Shown here: positions 39,617-46,812 of the stretch, piece by piece
How positions within the stretch are numbered: the first letter of the stretch is position 1
Layout of the letters: each line of letters opens with the position of its first letter
Source of the DNA: Pseudomonas silvicola
Lineage (GTDB): Bacteria; Pseudomonadota; Gammaproteobacteria; Pseudomonadales; Pseudomonadaceae
Direction of reading: 5' to 3'
Assembly (NCBI RefSeq): GCF_026651855.1
Contig: NZ_CP093280.1
Span: 2,334,001-2,398,000 of the forward strand
Length of the DNA: 64,000 bases
Program-made: the position numbers and the translations under genes
Notes under the pieces: model-generated
The model's database searches: none
What the model saw: only the letters and a program-made list of their open reading frames with translations
What the model was told of the DNA's origin: nothing

Positions 39617-39868
39617 TCAGGGGCAGAGGTTTTCCTTGGCACAGTCAGCGGCCTTGCGCACCGCGGCGCACCAGTCGTTGTCATTCTGCTGGCCGGCCGG
39701 CATGGCCGCGCACTTGGCGCGCGCCTCCTGCACCTTGGCAACGTCCAGTTGGTGATCGGCGCTGAGCAGCGTGCGGTAATCCACCTTGGGAGCGTCGGGG
39801 GCGGGCGAGCAGGCGCATAGCGCCAATAGGGTGGAGCAGAGGGCAAATCGTGCCTTTGCAGTGTTCAC
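39617..39868 (-). CDS. Small lipoprotein, EexN-like
   Basis: An 83-residue protein with a lipoprotein signal (STLLALCACSPAP, lipid attachment at the Cys before SPAP). The mature part has three to four Cys and the spacing KVQEARAKCAAMPAGQQNDNDWCAAV, which recalls EexN entry-exclusion lipoproteins; the match is weak and function in exclusion should not be assumed. It is transcribed away from the tRNA, 122 bp distant. Confidence 0.72.
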   Translation of the reverse strand: MNTAKARFALCSTLLALCACSPAPDAPKVDYRTLLSADHQLDVAKVQEARAKCAAMPAGQQNDNDWCAAVRKAADCAKENLCP

Positions 39869-39949
39869 GAGCGGGGTCCCTGTTTCATCATTCCGAGCCC
39901 ACAGTGTAGCCGTGCACCGAAGCTGGGCACATTTTTGCGTACGTGTGTG

Positions 39950-39977
39950 TTGACAGCCACCGCCAAATCCGTAGAAT
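39950..39977 (+). promoter_or_regulatory. Sigma-70 promoter for tRNA-Val
   Basis: TTGACA (39950-39955), 16-bp spacer, TAGAAT (39972-39977). The tRNA starts 13 bp later. A GC-rich discriminator (gccgcccc) follows the -10, as expected for stringently controlled RNA genes. Confidence 0.75.
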
Positions 39978-39990
39978 GCCGCCCCACAGC

Positions 39991-40067
39991 AGGCACGTAG
40001 CTCAGTTGGTTAGAGCACCACCTTGACATGGTGGGGGTCGTTGGTTCGAGTCCAATCGCGCCTACCA
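39991..40067 (+). tRNA. tRNA-Val(GAC)
   Basis: A 77-nt tRNA with encoded CCA. The D arm is gctcagttggttagagc, the anticodon arm ccaccttGACatggtgg, the T arm gttggttcgagtccaatc. Anticodon GAC reads GUC and GUU codons. The acceptor arm is AGGCACG / CGCGCCT; position 5 is A (39995) opposite C (40059), an A-C mismatch within an otherwise perfect stem. Confidence 0.95.
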
Positions 40068-40099
40068 AACAAAATCCGCTCTGCTGGGCGGTGAGAAAA

Positions 40100-40128
40100 G
40101 GGCGATCCGAAAGGGTCGCCCTTTTTTA
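40100..40128 (+). terminator. Intrinsic terminator of the tRNA gene
   Basis: A 9-bp stem GGGCGATCC / GGGTCGCCC with a GAAA tetraloop (40100-40121) and a run of six T's. A textbook rho-independent terminator. Confidence 0.93.
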
Positions 40129-40185
40129 TTGGCTACCGTTTCACCCTGATACCCTTGAACGCGCTACCCCTACAGGACACCCGCC

Positions 40186-40848
40186 ATGGCCTACACCATC
40201 AGCAACGACCCCTTGACCCCCGAGCAGTTTGATTTCATCCAGGCTCAACTGGATGCCTTCGCGGTAGAGTCCGGCGTGCGCACGGTGTCGGAAATGGATG
40301 GTTTCTTCACCGCCGTGGTGTCCTACAAGGACGTGATCCCGTTCGACGCCTGGTACCTGTCGTTCTGGGGCGGCGGTGACCTGCCCAAGTGGAAGAGTGA
40401 AACCAACTATCAGCGCTTCTTCGATGCGCTCATCCAGCACCTGAACCAGGTGTCCATGCTGCTGGTAGACCACCCCGAGAACTACCACCCCATCTTCAAC
40501 CAGAGCGAAGACGGCCAGGGGCTGGACTGCCTGGACTGGTGCGTGGGTTACCTGCGCGGCGCCACCACCCTGGTCAGCGGTTGGAGCCAGATGCCGGAAG
40601 CGCCCACCGCCGCGCTGAACTTCATCTTCAGCCAGCTGGATGCTGACCAGGACGCGAGCAAGGTCCCTGCCGACCTGCCGGAAGCCCTGGCCAGCGCCGC
40701 CCGCGAACTGCACGCCTACTGGGCCGAGCAGCGCACCGACGACGAGCCGGAGTCGCAGACCATCCGTATCGAACAGAAAGTGGGCCGTAACGACCCTTGC
40801 CCGTGCGGCAGCGGCAAGAAGCACAAACAGTGCTGCGGCCGCGGATAG
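40186..40848 (+). CDS. UPF0149/YecA family protein with C-terminal SEC-C zinc motif (second copy)
   Basis: A 220-residue paralogue of the protein at 38230. Shared elements: [65 protein letters not shown] and the zinc tail [17 protein letters not shown]. Same length and layout, so a duplication is likely although the two have diverged widely. Start ATG 40186 after ACAGGACA. Its last bases (gatag) are part of the repeat that contains the first RsmX-like RNA. Confidence 0.88.
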   Translation: MAYTISNDPLTPEQFDFIQAQLDAFAVESGVRTVSEMDGFFTAVVSYKDVIPFDAWYLSFWGGGDLPKWKSETNYQRFFDALIQHLNQVSMLLVDHPENYHPIFNQSEDGQGLDCLDWCVGYLRGATTLVSGWSQMPEAPTAALNFIFSQLDADQDASKVPADLPEALASAARELHAYWAEQRTDDEPESQTIRIEQKVGRNDPCPCGSGKKHKQCCGRG

Positions 40849-40917
40849 CCAAAGGCTTACACGCCGTGCCTGCGATCTCCTCTGTTGCTGCCCTGGTCGG
40901 CGCCGTAATCTAGCTAC

Positions 40918-41023
40918 ACAGGTGAAGCGCAGGAAGTGCTTCAGTCACGGAAGACAGGCCAGCACGGATGCGCTCCGACAGGATGTTGGAAGGCCACAAA
41001 GAACCCGCTTCGGCGGGTTTTTT
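40918..41023 (+). ncRNA. rsmX: RsmX-like small RNA, copy 1
   Basis: About 106 nt. Five GGA motifs (40932, 40949, 40966, 40981, 40988). The first is displayed in the AGGAA loop of a 7-bp hairpin GAAGCGC / GTGCTTC, the classical way that Rsm RNAs present sites for RsmA/RsmE (CsrA). An intrinsic terminator AACCCGC-TTCG-GCGGGTT plus T's closes it (41002-41023). Upstream, CTTACA at 40856-40861 is half of the GacA site TGTAAG-N6-CTTACA; the other half is degenerate. The +1 is estimated from TAATCT (40906-40911). Such RNAs sequester RsmA and release translation of secondary-metabolism genes. Alternative: another RsmY/Z class, but length and context favour RsmX. Confidence 0.78.
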
Positions 41024-41147
41024 ATTGCCTGTCGCAAATGCCAGGCCGCCGCCGATGGCATGTTTACGTTTCCGATAGCCAAAGGCTTACACGTCGTGCC
41101 TGCGATCTCCTCTGTTGCTGCCCAGGTCGGCGACGTAATCTAGCTAC

Positions 41148-41254
41148 ACAGGTGAAGCGCAGGAAGTGCTTCAGTCACGGAAGACAGGCCAGCACGGATG
41201 CGCTCCGACAGGATGTTGGAAGGCCACAAAAGAACCCGCTTCGGCGGGTTTTTT
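41148..41254 (+). ncRNA. rsmX: RsmX-like small RNA, copy 2
   Basis: Same sequence as copy 1 in the transcript except one extra A before the terminator. GGA motifs at 41162, 41179, 41196, 41211 and 41218; terminator 41233-41254; CTTACA half-site at 41086-41091. It has its own upstream element and promoter, so both copies should be transcribed separately. Confidence 0.78.
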
Positions 41255-41296
41255 ATTGCCTGGCGAAAACCTGGCTGGCAGGGCCGGTACTACCCT

Positions 41297-41395
41297 GTGG
41301 GACCGGGCGAAGCTCGGGAAGCCGACCCCGCCAAGGTAGCTGATGCTATGCGGCGTCTATCTCCCGACCTTCGCCAAGTTCGACAAGCTTTAAGC
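41297..41395. repeat. Degenerate REP pair
   Basis: gtgggaccgggcgaagctcgg near 41299 with the inverted partner ctcccgaccttcgccaagtt near 41361. A diverged copy of the REP family, between the second RNA and the convergent gene at 41410. Confidence 0.65.
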
Positions 41396-41409
41396 GCCCT
41401 TGGGCCCTG

Positions 41410-41901
41410 TCAGTCAATCCGCCCAGGCGGCGTGGCCGGTACCTGCTGCCAAGGTACGGTGCAGGTCCGCACGTTGGGGTAATACGCCTGGCTGGTGCGG
41501 CAGTAGTACCAGTCCGAACTGGCCTGGGCTGGCGGCGGTGGCGCGGCCGAAGTCTGTACCGGCGCGGCCTGGTACACCGGGGCGGGTGGGGGCGCGTAGT
41601 AGTTGTACGCCGGGTAGTAATACGTGGTCGCCGGGTACGCCGGGTAGTAATAGGTGGTGCGGGGGTAGTAATAGGAGTCCGATACCACGGCCGCGGTATA
41701 ACCCAGCCCGAGCCCCAGCCCCAGGCCCCACCAGCCGGCGCCGCCACCCCAGCCGCCGTGCCAGCCACCGCCACCGTGCCATCCACCACCTCCGCCATGC
41801 CAGCCGCCATGTGGGCCAGCGGCAAACGCTGGCGACGCCAGCCCGGCAGCGGCGGCGAGCACACCGATCAGCACACTGCGTTTAAAGCCTTTGATGTTCA
41901 T
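41410..41901 (-). CDS. Exported Gly/His/Trp-rich and Tyr/Pro-rich protein
   Basis: A 163-residue protein. Signal peptide LIGVLAAAAGLASPAFAA; then WHGGGGGWHGGGGWHGGW repeats, a glycine-rich hydrophobic patch (GLGLGLGLGYTAAVV) and YYYPAYPATTYYYPAYNYYAPPP repeats. The C-terminal SDWYYCRTSQAYYPNVRTC resembles a conserved Cys-Cys module seen in many small outer-membrane or surface lipoproteins of Pseudomonas. A surface or membrane-associated role is likely. Start MNIKGFKRS at 41901 chosen over a longer frame lacking a signal. Confidence 0.78.
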   Translation of the reverse strand: MNIKGFKRSVLIGVLAAAAGLASPAFAAGPHGGWHGGGGGWHGGGGWHGGWGGGAGWWGLGLGLGLGYTAAVVSDSYYYPRTTYYYPAYPATTYYYPAYNYYAPPPAPVYQAAPVQTSAAPPPPAQASSDWYYCRTSQAYYPNVRTCTVPWQQVPATPPGRID

Positions 41902-42310
41902 GATGCCTGCCAGATGTTGAGTCCTACGGCGGTTGTTCGCGTGGCCGGTTGTGTATCGCTCCGCGTGGGAGTGGATAACCTTTACCCAGGGTTTCCGGTC
42001 GCCGTGGTGGCCGGAAAACACCCGCGCATCCCACTTGAGTATAGCCCAAGGCAGATGCGCAAGCCGGCAGGGGCTCTCCCCCAGGGCCCTGGCACGCGAG
42101 CGAGGGCCTGTCTCAACAATACGCCTGTGAACCTGTCGGCAACATGAAAACGTGTAGCGTCGTCTTTACGTTCACAGGTGTGCTGTATGCATGGGCGCGA
42201 CTTGGGAAAGGTCGTACACATGAACCGGAAACGGACGGTATTTCCTCTTCGATGATTGCTTTTACATGGGCAGCCCATCCGGATGAGTGATAACAACAAG
42301 GAAACTGCCC
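41902..42310. promoter_or_regulatory. Upstream region of the 42-49 kb operon
   Basis: 409 bp without a gene. CCTGTGAAC at 42124-42132 and GTTCACAGG at 42170-42178 form a perfect 9-bp inverted repeat with a 37-base loop; it may be an operator or RNA hairpin for the operon. The last 60 bp are a leader that is repeated in front of the amidase gene (separate entry). No ORF seen. Confidence 0.5.
42251..42310 (+). promoter_or_regulatory. Duplicated translation leader, copy A (Crc/Hfq-like motif over the ribosome site)
   Basis: This leader is colinear with 45791-45850 without gaps. Together with the first ten coding bases about 48 of 70 positions match, and the block gagtgataacaa(c/t)aagga matches at all but one. 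AACAACAA at 42292-42299 fits AANAANAA, the motif bound by Hfq with Crc in Pseudomonas, and directly precedes AAGGAA, the ribosome site of the gene at 42311. Binding would be expected to block translation when better carbon sources are present. Confidence 0.6.
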
Positions 42311-43519
42311 ATGTCCACCGATTCCCTGCCAAGCGCCTTGCCGATCCACCCCCGCCAGGTCATCTGGTTGCTGCTGGCCGTCGCTGGCCTGAGTTTTATC
42401 ACCGGTCTGTGCCTGTCCCATGGCCTGGTCCTCGACACCCATTGGCCCACCTATGCCGACATGCTCGCTAACCTTGACCGGCCAAGTGCGTGGCTGCGCT
42501 GGGTCATGGGCGACATCAGCGAATTCGCCTTCTACAAGCACGAGTTCGCCAGCCTGGGCCTGCTGGCGGGCGCCGGCCTGGCCTGGTGGGCCAATGGCAC
42601 CGGCAAGCGCTGGCAGGGTTTCGCCATCGCCTATGGCACCGGCCTGTGGCCCTGGCTGGTGACCAGCTCGCTCATCAGCCTGCTGTTGAGCAACCTCCTG
42701 TGGGGTTGGACCCTGGACGCCGACGGTTGGCAACCCACCTTCGTTGCCTTCGTGTCGCTGCCCGCCGCGCTGGTGCTGGTATTCGGCCCCGGCTGGAAAG
42801 TAACCCTCAACGGTGCGGTGCTGGGCGCTCTGCTCGTCACACCTGCCAGCTTGCTGCTGGTCAATTTCGTCTGCCTGCCGTGGAACATTCCTGCGGTGGT
42901 GGGCGCCGTTTCCGGCATGGCCATGGCCAGTATCGTGGCCTTCGTGCTGTGCAAATGGTTCCCCATCCTGGTCACGCCCCGGCAGGCCGCCGAGGTTCCC
43001 CAGCCTCAGGCAACTCAGGTCAGATACGGGCTGGCATGGGGCCTGCGCCGGGTACTTGCCGACTTCTCGGAAGCGCCATTCTTCGGCAACGAATGGGCCA
43101 GCCTCGGGTTGCTGGCGGGCGTGCTGTTGGCCTGGTGGCTGAACCCGGACAGCCCGGTGTATGGCACCGGCCTGTTGCTGCCCATCATCGCCGGCCAGGC
43201 CCTGAGCTCGGCGCTGGGTATCTACCTGTGGCGCGGCCACTGGATGACCAAAGGCTGGTACCCCACCTACATCCCGATCGTGTCGGTAGTACCCGCGGCG
43301 GTCCTCACCCATGGCGGCAGCCCGCTGGTCGTGGCCCTGAGCGCAGTACTCGGCGCGCTGTTAGCGGCGCCGCTGGCCGATGGGCTGGCGCAGAAACTGC
43401 CAGCGTGGGTGCACCCGTTCGTGGCCAATGTGGTGTCGATGGCGGTGAGTACGCTGTTGATCGTGCCTTTCATCGGGTTGCTGATCGTGGCGAGTGCGTG
43501 CACCACGGGGTACCTGTAA
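42311..43519 (+). CDS. Polytopic membrane protein with two homologous halves, unknown family
   Basis: A 402-residue very hydrophobic protein with about ten helices. It contains an internal duplication: ISEFAFYKHEFASLGLLAG...WW (~75-95) matches FSEAPFFGNEWASLGLLAG...WW (~256-276), each followed by a YGTGL helix, W..GW(T/H) loop, a proline-containing helix and VLGALL(V/A). Each half keeps two acidic residues just before the ASLGLLAG helix, possibly substrate- or ion-binding. No known transporter family is recognised. As first gene of the run it could move the amino-acid substrate or the acid product. Start ATG 42311 with AAGGA 9 bases upstream. Confidence 0.82.
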   Translation: MSTDSLPSALPIHPRQVIWLLLAVAGLSFITGLCLSHGLVLDTHWPTYADMLANLDRPSAWLRWVMGDISEFAFYKHEFASLGLLAGAGLAWWANGTGKRWQGFAIAYGTGLWPWLVTSSLISLLLSNLLWGWTLDADGWQPTFVAFVSLPAALVLVFGPGWKVTLNGAVLGALLVTPASLLLVNFVCLPWNIPAVVGAVSGMAMASIVAFVLCKWFPILVTPRQAAEVPQPQATQVRYGLAWGLRRVLADFSEAPFFGNEWASLGLLAGVLLAWWLNPDSPVYGTGLLLPIIAGQALSSALGIYLWRGHWMTKGWYPTYIPIVSVVPAAVLTHGGSPLVVALSAVLGALLAAPLADGLAQKLPAWVHPFVANVVSMAVSTLLIVPFIGLLIVASACTTGYL

Positions 43520-43538
43520 CGCAATAGCAAAACCATTG

Positions 43539-43574
43539 GCAAACATTGGCCCGTGCAGCCAGGCCAATGTTTGC
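43539..43574. promoter_or_regulatory. Perfect 13-bp inverted repeat
   Basis: GCAAACATTGGCC (43539-43551) and GGCCAATGTTTGC (43562-43574) are exact complements around a 10-base loop. No T-run follows. It lies 20 bp after the membrane-protein gene, so it may be an operator for an internal promoter or an RNA hairpin that limits read-through. Confidence 0.7.
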
Positions 43575-43660
43575 AGCGTGCATGCTGTTACACGATCAAC
43601 GGGGGCCTTGCTGATCCTGTTTCTGCGCCAGGCCAGCCCGCTGTCGCAACATCATGAAGA

Positions 43661-43726
43661 ACTTCCCCTTTTGCCTTTCCTGCCATGACAGCCTTACAAA
43701 GGCCAGTGTTCCCTGGTAGGGGAAGT
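43661..43726. promoter_or_regulatory. Possible structured leader RNA before the flavoenzyme gene
   Basis: ACTTCCCCT (43661-43669) pairs with AGGGGAAGT (43718-43726). Inside, GCCTTT (43673-43678) pairs with AAAGGC (43698-43703), and CCAG/CTGG (43703-43715 region) makes a third short stem, so a three-way junction can be drawn. It ends 37 bases before the flavoenzyme ATG. No known riboswitch class is recognised. Confidence 0.35.
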
Positions 43727-43762
43727 AACTGTTGCCTTCAATCGACAAGGAGTGTCGAGACC

Positions 43763-45697
43763 ATGACCATTGGAAGTTCATACGATTATCCAGCCAGAGC
43801 CACCCGCTCTTCGGCACCTGCCGCTTCCCGCTGGGCTGGGCGATTCCCCGGCCCACCGGATCTGTGCTTCGACTATCGCAAGTTGCTCGAACAGAAACAG
43901 GGGATAGCGACAGCCACCCGTACGGATCATAGCATCTGCATCATCGGTGCTGGTGTCACCGGGCTTACCGCCGCCCGTGAACTGCTTCGCTGCGGCTTCA
44001 CCGATATTACCCTCATCGAGCAGTCCACCCGGGTGGGTGGGCGGCATCTGACGGTCAACACTCAGCCCGCCGGCAGCATCGCCTCGACGCCGTTCGAAAT
44101 GGGCGCCATGCGCATGCCTTTCTTCAACCATACTGGCGAGCCGCCAAAAAGCGGGCGCTCACTCATGGCTTATTACGCCGAGCTTTTTGATCTGAAAATA
44201 TCCGACTTCCCAAACCCGGGCACACCTTGGGTTGCCTCTACCGGTATCTACCTGCGTGAAGGCCAATTGGACGGTGAGGGTGCGCCGCGATTGCTGATAT
44301 GGGACAACCCCCGAGGCGGCACGCCACCTCCGACCGAGCTTCTTCAACGCGTCTATGACAAATGGCACAGCTTCGCCAAACGCATGACAGATCAGGTGGC
44401 TGTCGAGTACGGCACCCCAGGCTGGGAAACCTTCTGGCAAGCGATAGTCACTCGCTACCACAGCATGTCCTTTCGTGAACTGGTGAGTGAGCCCGCCATC
44501 GAGCAATGGTCGGCAGGTGCTCCTGGAGACTTCGGCGGGCTGGGCATGTCGGCGGACGAGTCCTCTGTGTTCTATTCAATTGGCATTGGCGACGGCAGTT
44601 GGGGCGCCTTCTATGACGTCTGCTGCCTTTATCCCTTGCGCACGGCCATCTTCGGCTTTAGCAGCCATCTCCAACTGGTGCATGGCCGTGTAGACGAGCA
44701 AGGGCAGCCGCTGCCCGCGCCCTATCTGGAGGCATCGAGCGTGTACGATGCTGCCGGTGTGAAGTTCCAGCGCCCGGGTTATCTCGGGCTCGCCGCGCTT
44801 GATGAATGCCTGTTGTTCATGGGCATTGGGGTTGACTCGCTGTCGTTCTACGATCACAGTCTTCAACGCGGTGCCGGTTTCCTGACCGACAGCCGCGTGA
44901 CCGCGCTGACCAAACTTGCCAATGGCCAAACCCGGGTGGATTACACATGGCAGGCCAGCCGTTCGGAATCATCCCAAGGGCGCACGGGCGATTTCGATTC
45001 GGTCATCGTCACGTTGCCTTCGTGGATCATCGAAACACGCGTCCAGCTCAATGGTTTCACCGCGCAGATGTTGCCCCACTCGGTCATTACCGCCTACAAG
45101 ACTGCGCACTGGGAGACCAGTTGCAAGGTCTATGTCCCTCTCAAGAAGAGCTTCCTTTCTCGCAATACGACCATCCCGCAAATCCTGGTAACCGACAGCT
45201 TTGTTCACGACGTTTATGCCTACCGCTATAACGATACCTACGCGTACGACTGCATTTTGCTCAGCTACACCTGGGAGGACGACGCCACGAAACTGGCTTC
45301 TTTCAGTGATGCGCAGTTGATACGCAAATGCGCCGCGGAGTTAGACCGAATCCTGATGCGCTGCAGCAATATCCAGATGGCCATTTCACCGTATCTGGAC
45401 TTGGACCATGGCAAGGTACAACGGTGGGTGACTGACTCGAACGCCCTGGGGTGCGCGAAGCTATACCGGGCAGGCACTTATCATGAAGCTGTCAGCCTGA
45501 TGGCTTATAACCGGCTTCACGGTGCAGCCTCCGGCGTCTATTTTTCCGGTGAGTCCTTTTCGGTGGATGCGGGCTGGACCGAGCCGGCCTTGCGCGGGGC
45601 TATCGACGCGGTCATCCATATCTGTGACAAAACCGGCGCCACGTTCAATGGCGGCTTTACCCTGGCGAATTACCCCCACTATCACTATCAGCAATGA
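43763..45697 (+). CDS. Flavin amino-acid 2-monooxygenase / L-amino-acid oxidase family protein
   Basis: A 644-residue FAD protein of the flavin amine oxidase superfamily, closest in pattern to tryptophan 2-monooxygenase (IaaM), lysine 2-monooxygenase (DavB) and phenylalanine 2-monooxygenase. Known members turn an amino acid into the amide with one carbon less, plus CO2. FAD motif CIIGAGVTGLTAARELL (~59-75), RVGGR (90-94), the substrate/FAD loop EMGAMRMPFF (112-121), DFPNPGTPW, LLSYTWEDDATKL and the closing SGESFSVDAGWTEPALRGAIDAV. About 55 residues precede the FAD fold, like the pro-segment of the phenylalanine oxidase precursor. Codon use has more A/T-ending codons than its neighbours. The amino-acid substrate is unknown. 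Confidence 0.85.
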   Translation: MTIGSSYDYPARATRSSAPAASRWAGRFPGPPDLCFDYRKLLEQKQGIATATRTDHSICIIGAGVTGLTAARELLRCGFTDITLIEQSTRVGGRHLTVNTQPAGSIASTPFEMGAMRMPFFNHTGEPPKSGRSLMAYYAELFDLKISDFPNPGTPWVASTGIYLREGQLDGEGAPRLLIWDNPRGGTPPPTELLQRVYDKWHSFAKRMTDQVAVEYGTPGWETFWQAIVTRYHSMSFRELVSEPAIEQWSAGAPGDFGGLGMSADESSVFYSIGIGDGSWGAFYDVCCLYPLRTAIFGFSSHLQLVHGRVDEQGQPLPAPYLEASSVYDAAGVKFQRPGYLGLAALDECLLFMGIGVDSLSFYDHSLQRGAGFLTDSRVTALTKLANGQTRVDYTWQASRSESSQGRTGDFDSVIVTLPSWIIETRVQLNGFTAQMLPHSVITAYKTAHWETSCKVYVPLKKSFLSRNTTIPQILVTDSFVHDVYAYRYNDTYAYDCILLSYTWEDDATKLASFSDAQLIRKCAAELDRILMRCSNIQMAISPYLDLDHGKVQRWVTDSNALGCAKLYRAGTYHEAVSLMAYNRLHGAASGVYFSGESFSVDAGWTEPALRGAIDAVIHICDKTGATFNGGFTLANYPHYHYQQ

Positions 45698-45704
45698 AGG
45701 TTGG

Positions 45705-45730
45705 GCCCTCCAGTTGTGATGTCGGAGGGC
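45705..45730 (+). terminator. Hairpin after the flavoenzyme gene
   Basis: GCCCTCC (45705-45711) pairs with GGAGGGC (45724-45730). No T-run follows; perhaps a partial terminator or an RNA processing site between flavoenzyme and amidase. Confidence 0.45.
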
Positions 45731-45790
45731 AATACCTTCATGTCAGAGGTTTCGCACTGTATTGTCGGAATGCGCCGACTTGGCTATTTA

Positions 45791-45850
45791 AAGGAATGCT
45801 TTTTAATGGGTGGGCAACTCATTCGAGTGATAACAATAAGGACCAAGCCC
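45791..45850 (+). promoter_or_regulatory. Duplicated translation leader, copy B (Crc/Hfq-like motif over the ribosome site)
   Basis: Colinear partner of 42251-42310. AACAATAA at 45832-45839 fits AANAANAA and overlaps AAGGA, the ribosome site of the amidase gene. The similarity continues into the first codons (MSTDS versus MPTEA). Confidence 0.6.
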
Positions 45851-46747
45851 ATGCCTACCGAAGCCACCCCCATCAGCCCCGCCCGTATCGCCGTGATCCA
45901 ATGCGACCCCCAGGCCGGCCTGGCCAACCGGGCCGCCAACCTGCGCAACGCGCTGCAGCAAGCCGACGAGGCGGTTTGCCATGGCGCCACGCTGATCGTG
46001 CTACCCGAACTGGTGACCACCGGCTATGCCTTTGCCAGCCGCAGCGAAGCCTTCGCCCACGGCGAGGCACTGAACGACAGCCCAAGCCTTGAGGCCTTGC
46101 TGGACTTCGCCCGACGCCGCGGCATTTACCTGGCGGCGGGCCTGGCCGAGCGCGAAGGCATGAGGCTTTACGATACCGCCGTGCTCATCGGCCCAGAGGG
46201 CTTGATCGGCAAATACCGTAAAGCCCACCTGTGGAACCAGGAAAAACTCTGGTTCACCGCGGGCGACCTGGGCTTTCCGGTGTTCGATACGCCGATTGGC
46301 CGCATCGGCCTGTTGATCTGCTGGGACATCTGGTTTCCCGAAGCGCCACGCCTGCTGGCTCAGCAGGGCGCCGATATCATCTGCAGCCTCAATAACTGGG
46401 TATGGACGCCACCGCCACTGTTCGACGCCAGTGGCAAATGCATGGCCAGTTACCTGACCATGACCGCCGCCCACGTGAACAACGTATTCATCGCCGCGGC
46501 CAACCGCGTGGGTACCGACCGAGGTGAGCGTTTTCTCGGGTGCTCGCTGATCGCCGGCACCAATGGCTGGCCCATCGGTGAAGTCGCCTGTGCCGAAAGC
46601 CCGGCGATCGTCTACGCCGATGTTGACCTGGTGGCGGCCCGTAGCGCGCCCATCTGGAACAGCCTCAACGACCTGCACCGTGACCGCCGCAGCGACCTGT
46701 ATGACAGTATGCTGGGTTACCGCCAGCACGCGGCCTTGCCACGCTAA
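45851..46747 (+). CDS. Nitrilase-superfamily amidase (carbon-nitrogen hydrolase)
   Basis: A 298-residue cytoplasmic hydrolase with the Glu-Lys-Cys triad intact: E53 in VLPELVTTGY, K124 in KYRKAHLWN, C157 in LLICWDIWFPEAPR. A further Glu near K (NQEKLW) fits the second glutamate of the family. These enzymes hydrolyse amides or N-carbamoyl groups. Next to a 2-monooxygenase it would complete amino acid -> amide -> acid, as DavA does after DavB and IaaH (different fold) after IaaM. Start ATG 45851 with AAGGA upstream; the frame further upstream is not coding. Confidence 0.9.
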   Translation: MPTEATPISPARIAVIQCDPQAGLANRAANLRNALQQADEAVCHGATLIVLPELVTTGYAFASRSEAFAHGEALNDSPSLEALLDFARRRGIYLAAGLAEREGMRLYDTAVLIGPEGLIGKYRKAHLWNQEKLWFTAGDLGFPVFDTPIGRIGLLICWDIWFPEAPRLLAQQGADIICSLNNWVWTPPPLFDASGKCMASYLTMTAAHVNNVFIAAANRVGTDRGERFLGCSLIAGTNGWPIGEVACAESPAIVYADVDLVAARSAPIWNSLNDLHRDRRSDLYDSMLGYRQHAALPR

Positions 46748-46812
46748 ACCGCCAATGGCACCCCAGCGCCTGCAGGAAGCCCGTGGCACCTTATTGCAAA
46801 TGGAGCACACCC

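Larger units (their letters stand above)
40844..41262. repeat. Direct repeat of ~188 bp containing two small RNA genes
   Basis: 40844-41031 and 41074-41262 are almost identical over the entire unit from gatagccaaaggcttaca to attgcctg, with three to four substitutions and one inserted A at 41231. The spacing is 230 bp. Each unit holds an upstream element, a promoter, a GGA-rich transcript and a terminator. Confidence 0.95.

Noticed and set aside
39617..39868. Entry-exclusion (EexN) function, hence a conjugative element
   Set aside because: Only the Cys spacing is similar; no conjugation genes are near.
40844..41262. Two-unit repeat considered as CRISPR or as a gene duplication
   Set aside because: The units are 188 bp, with promoter and terminator and no spacers; GGA motifs and hairpins fit small RNAs better.
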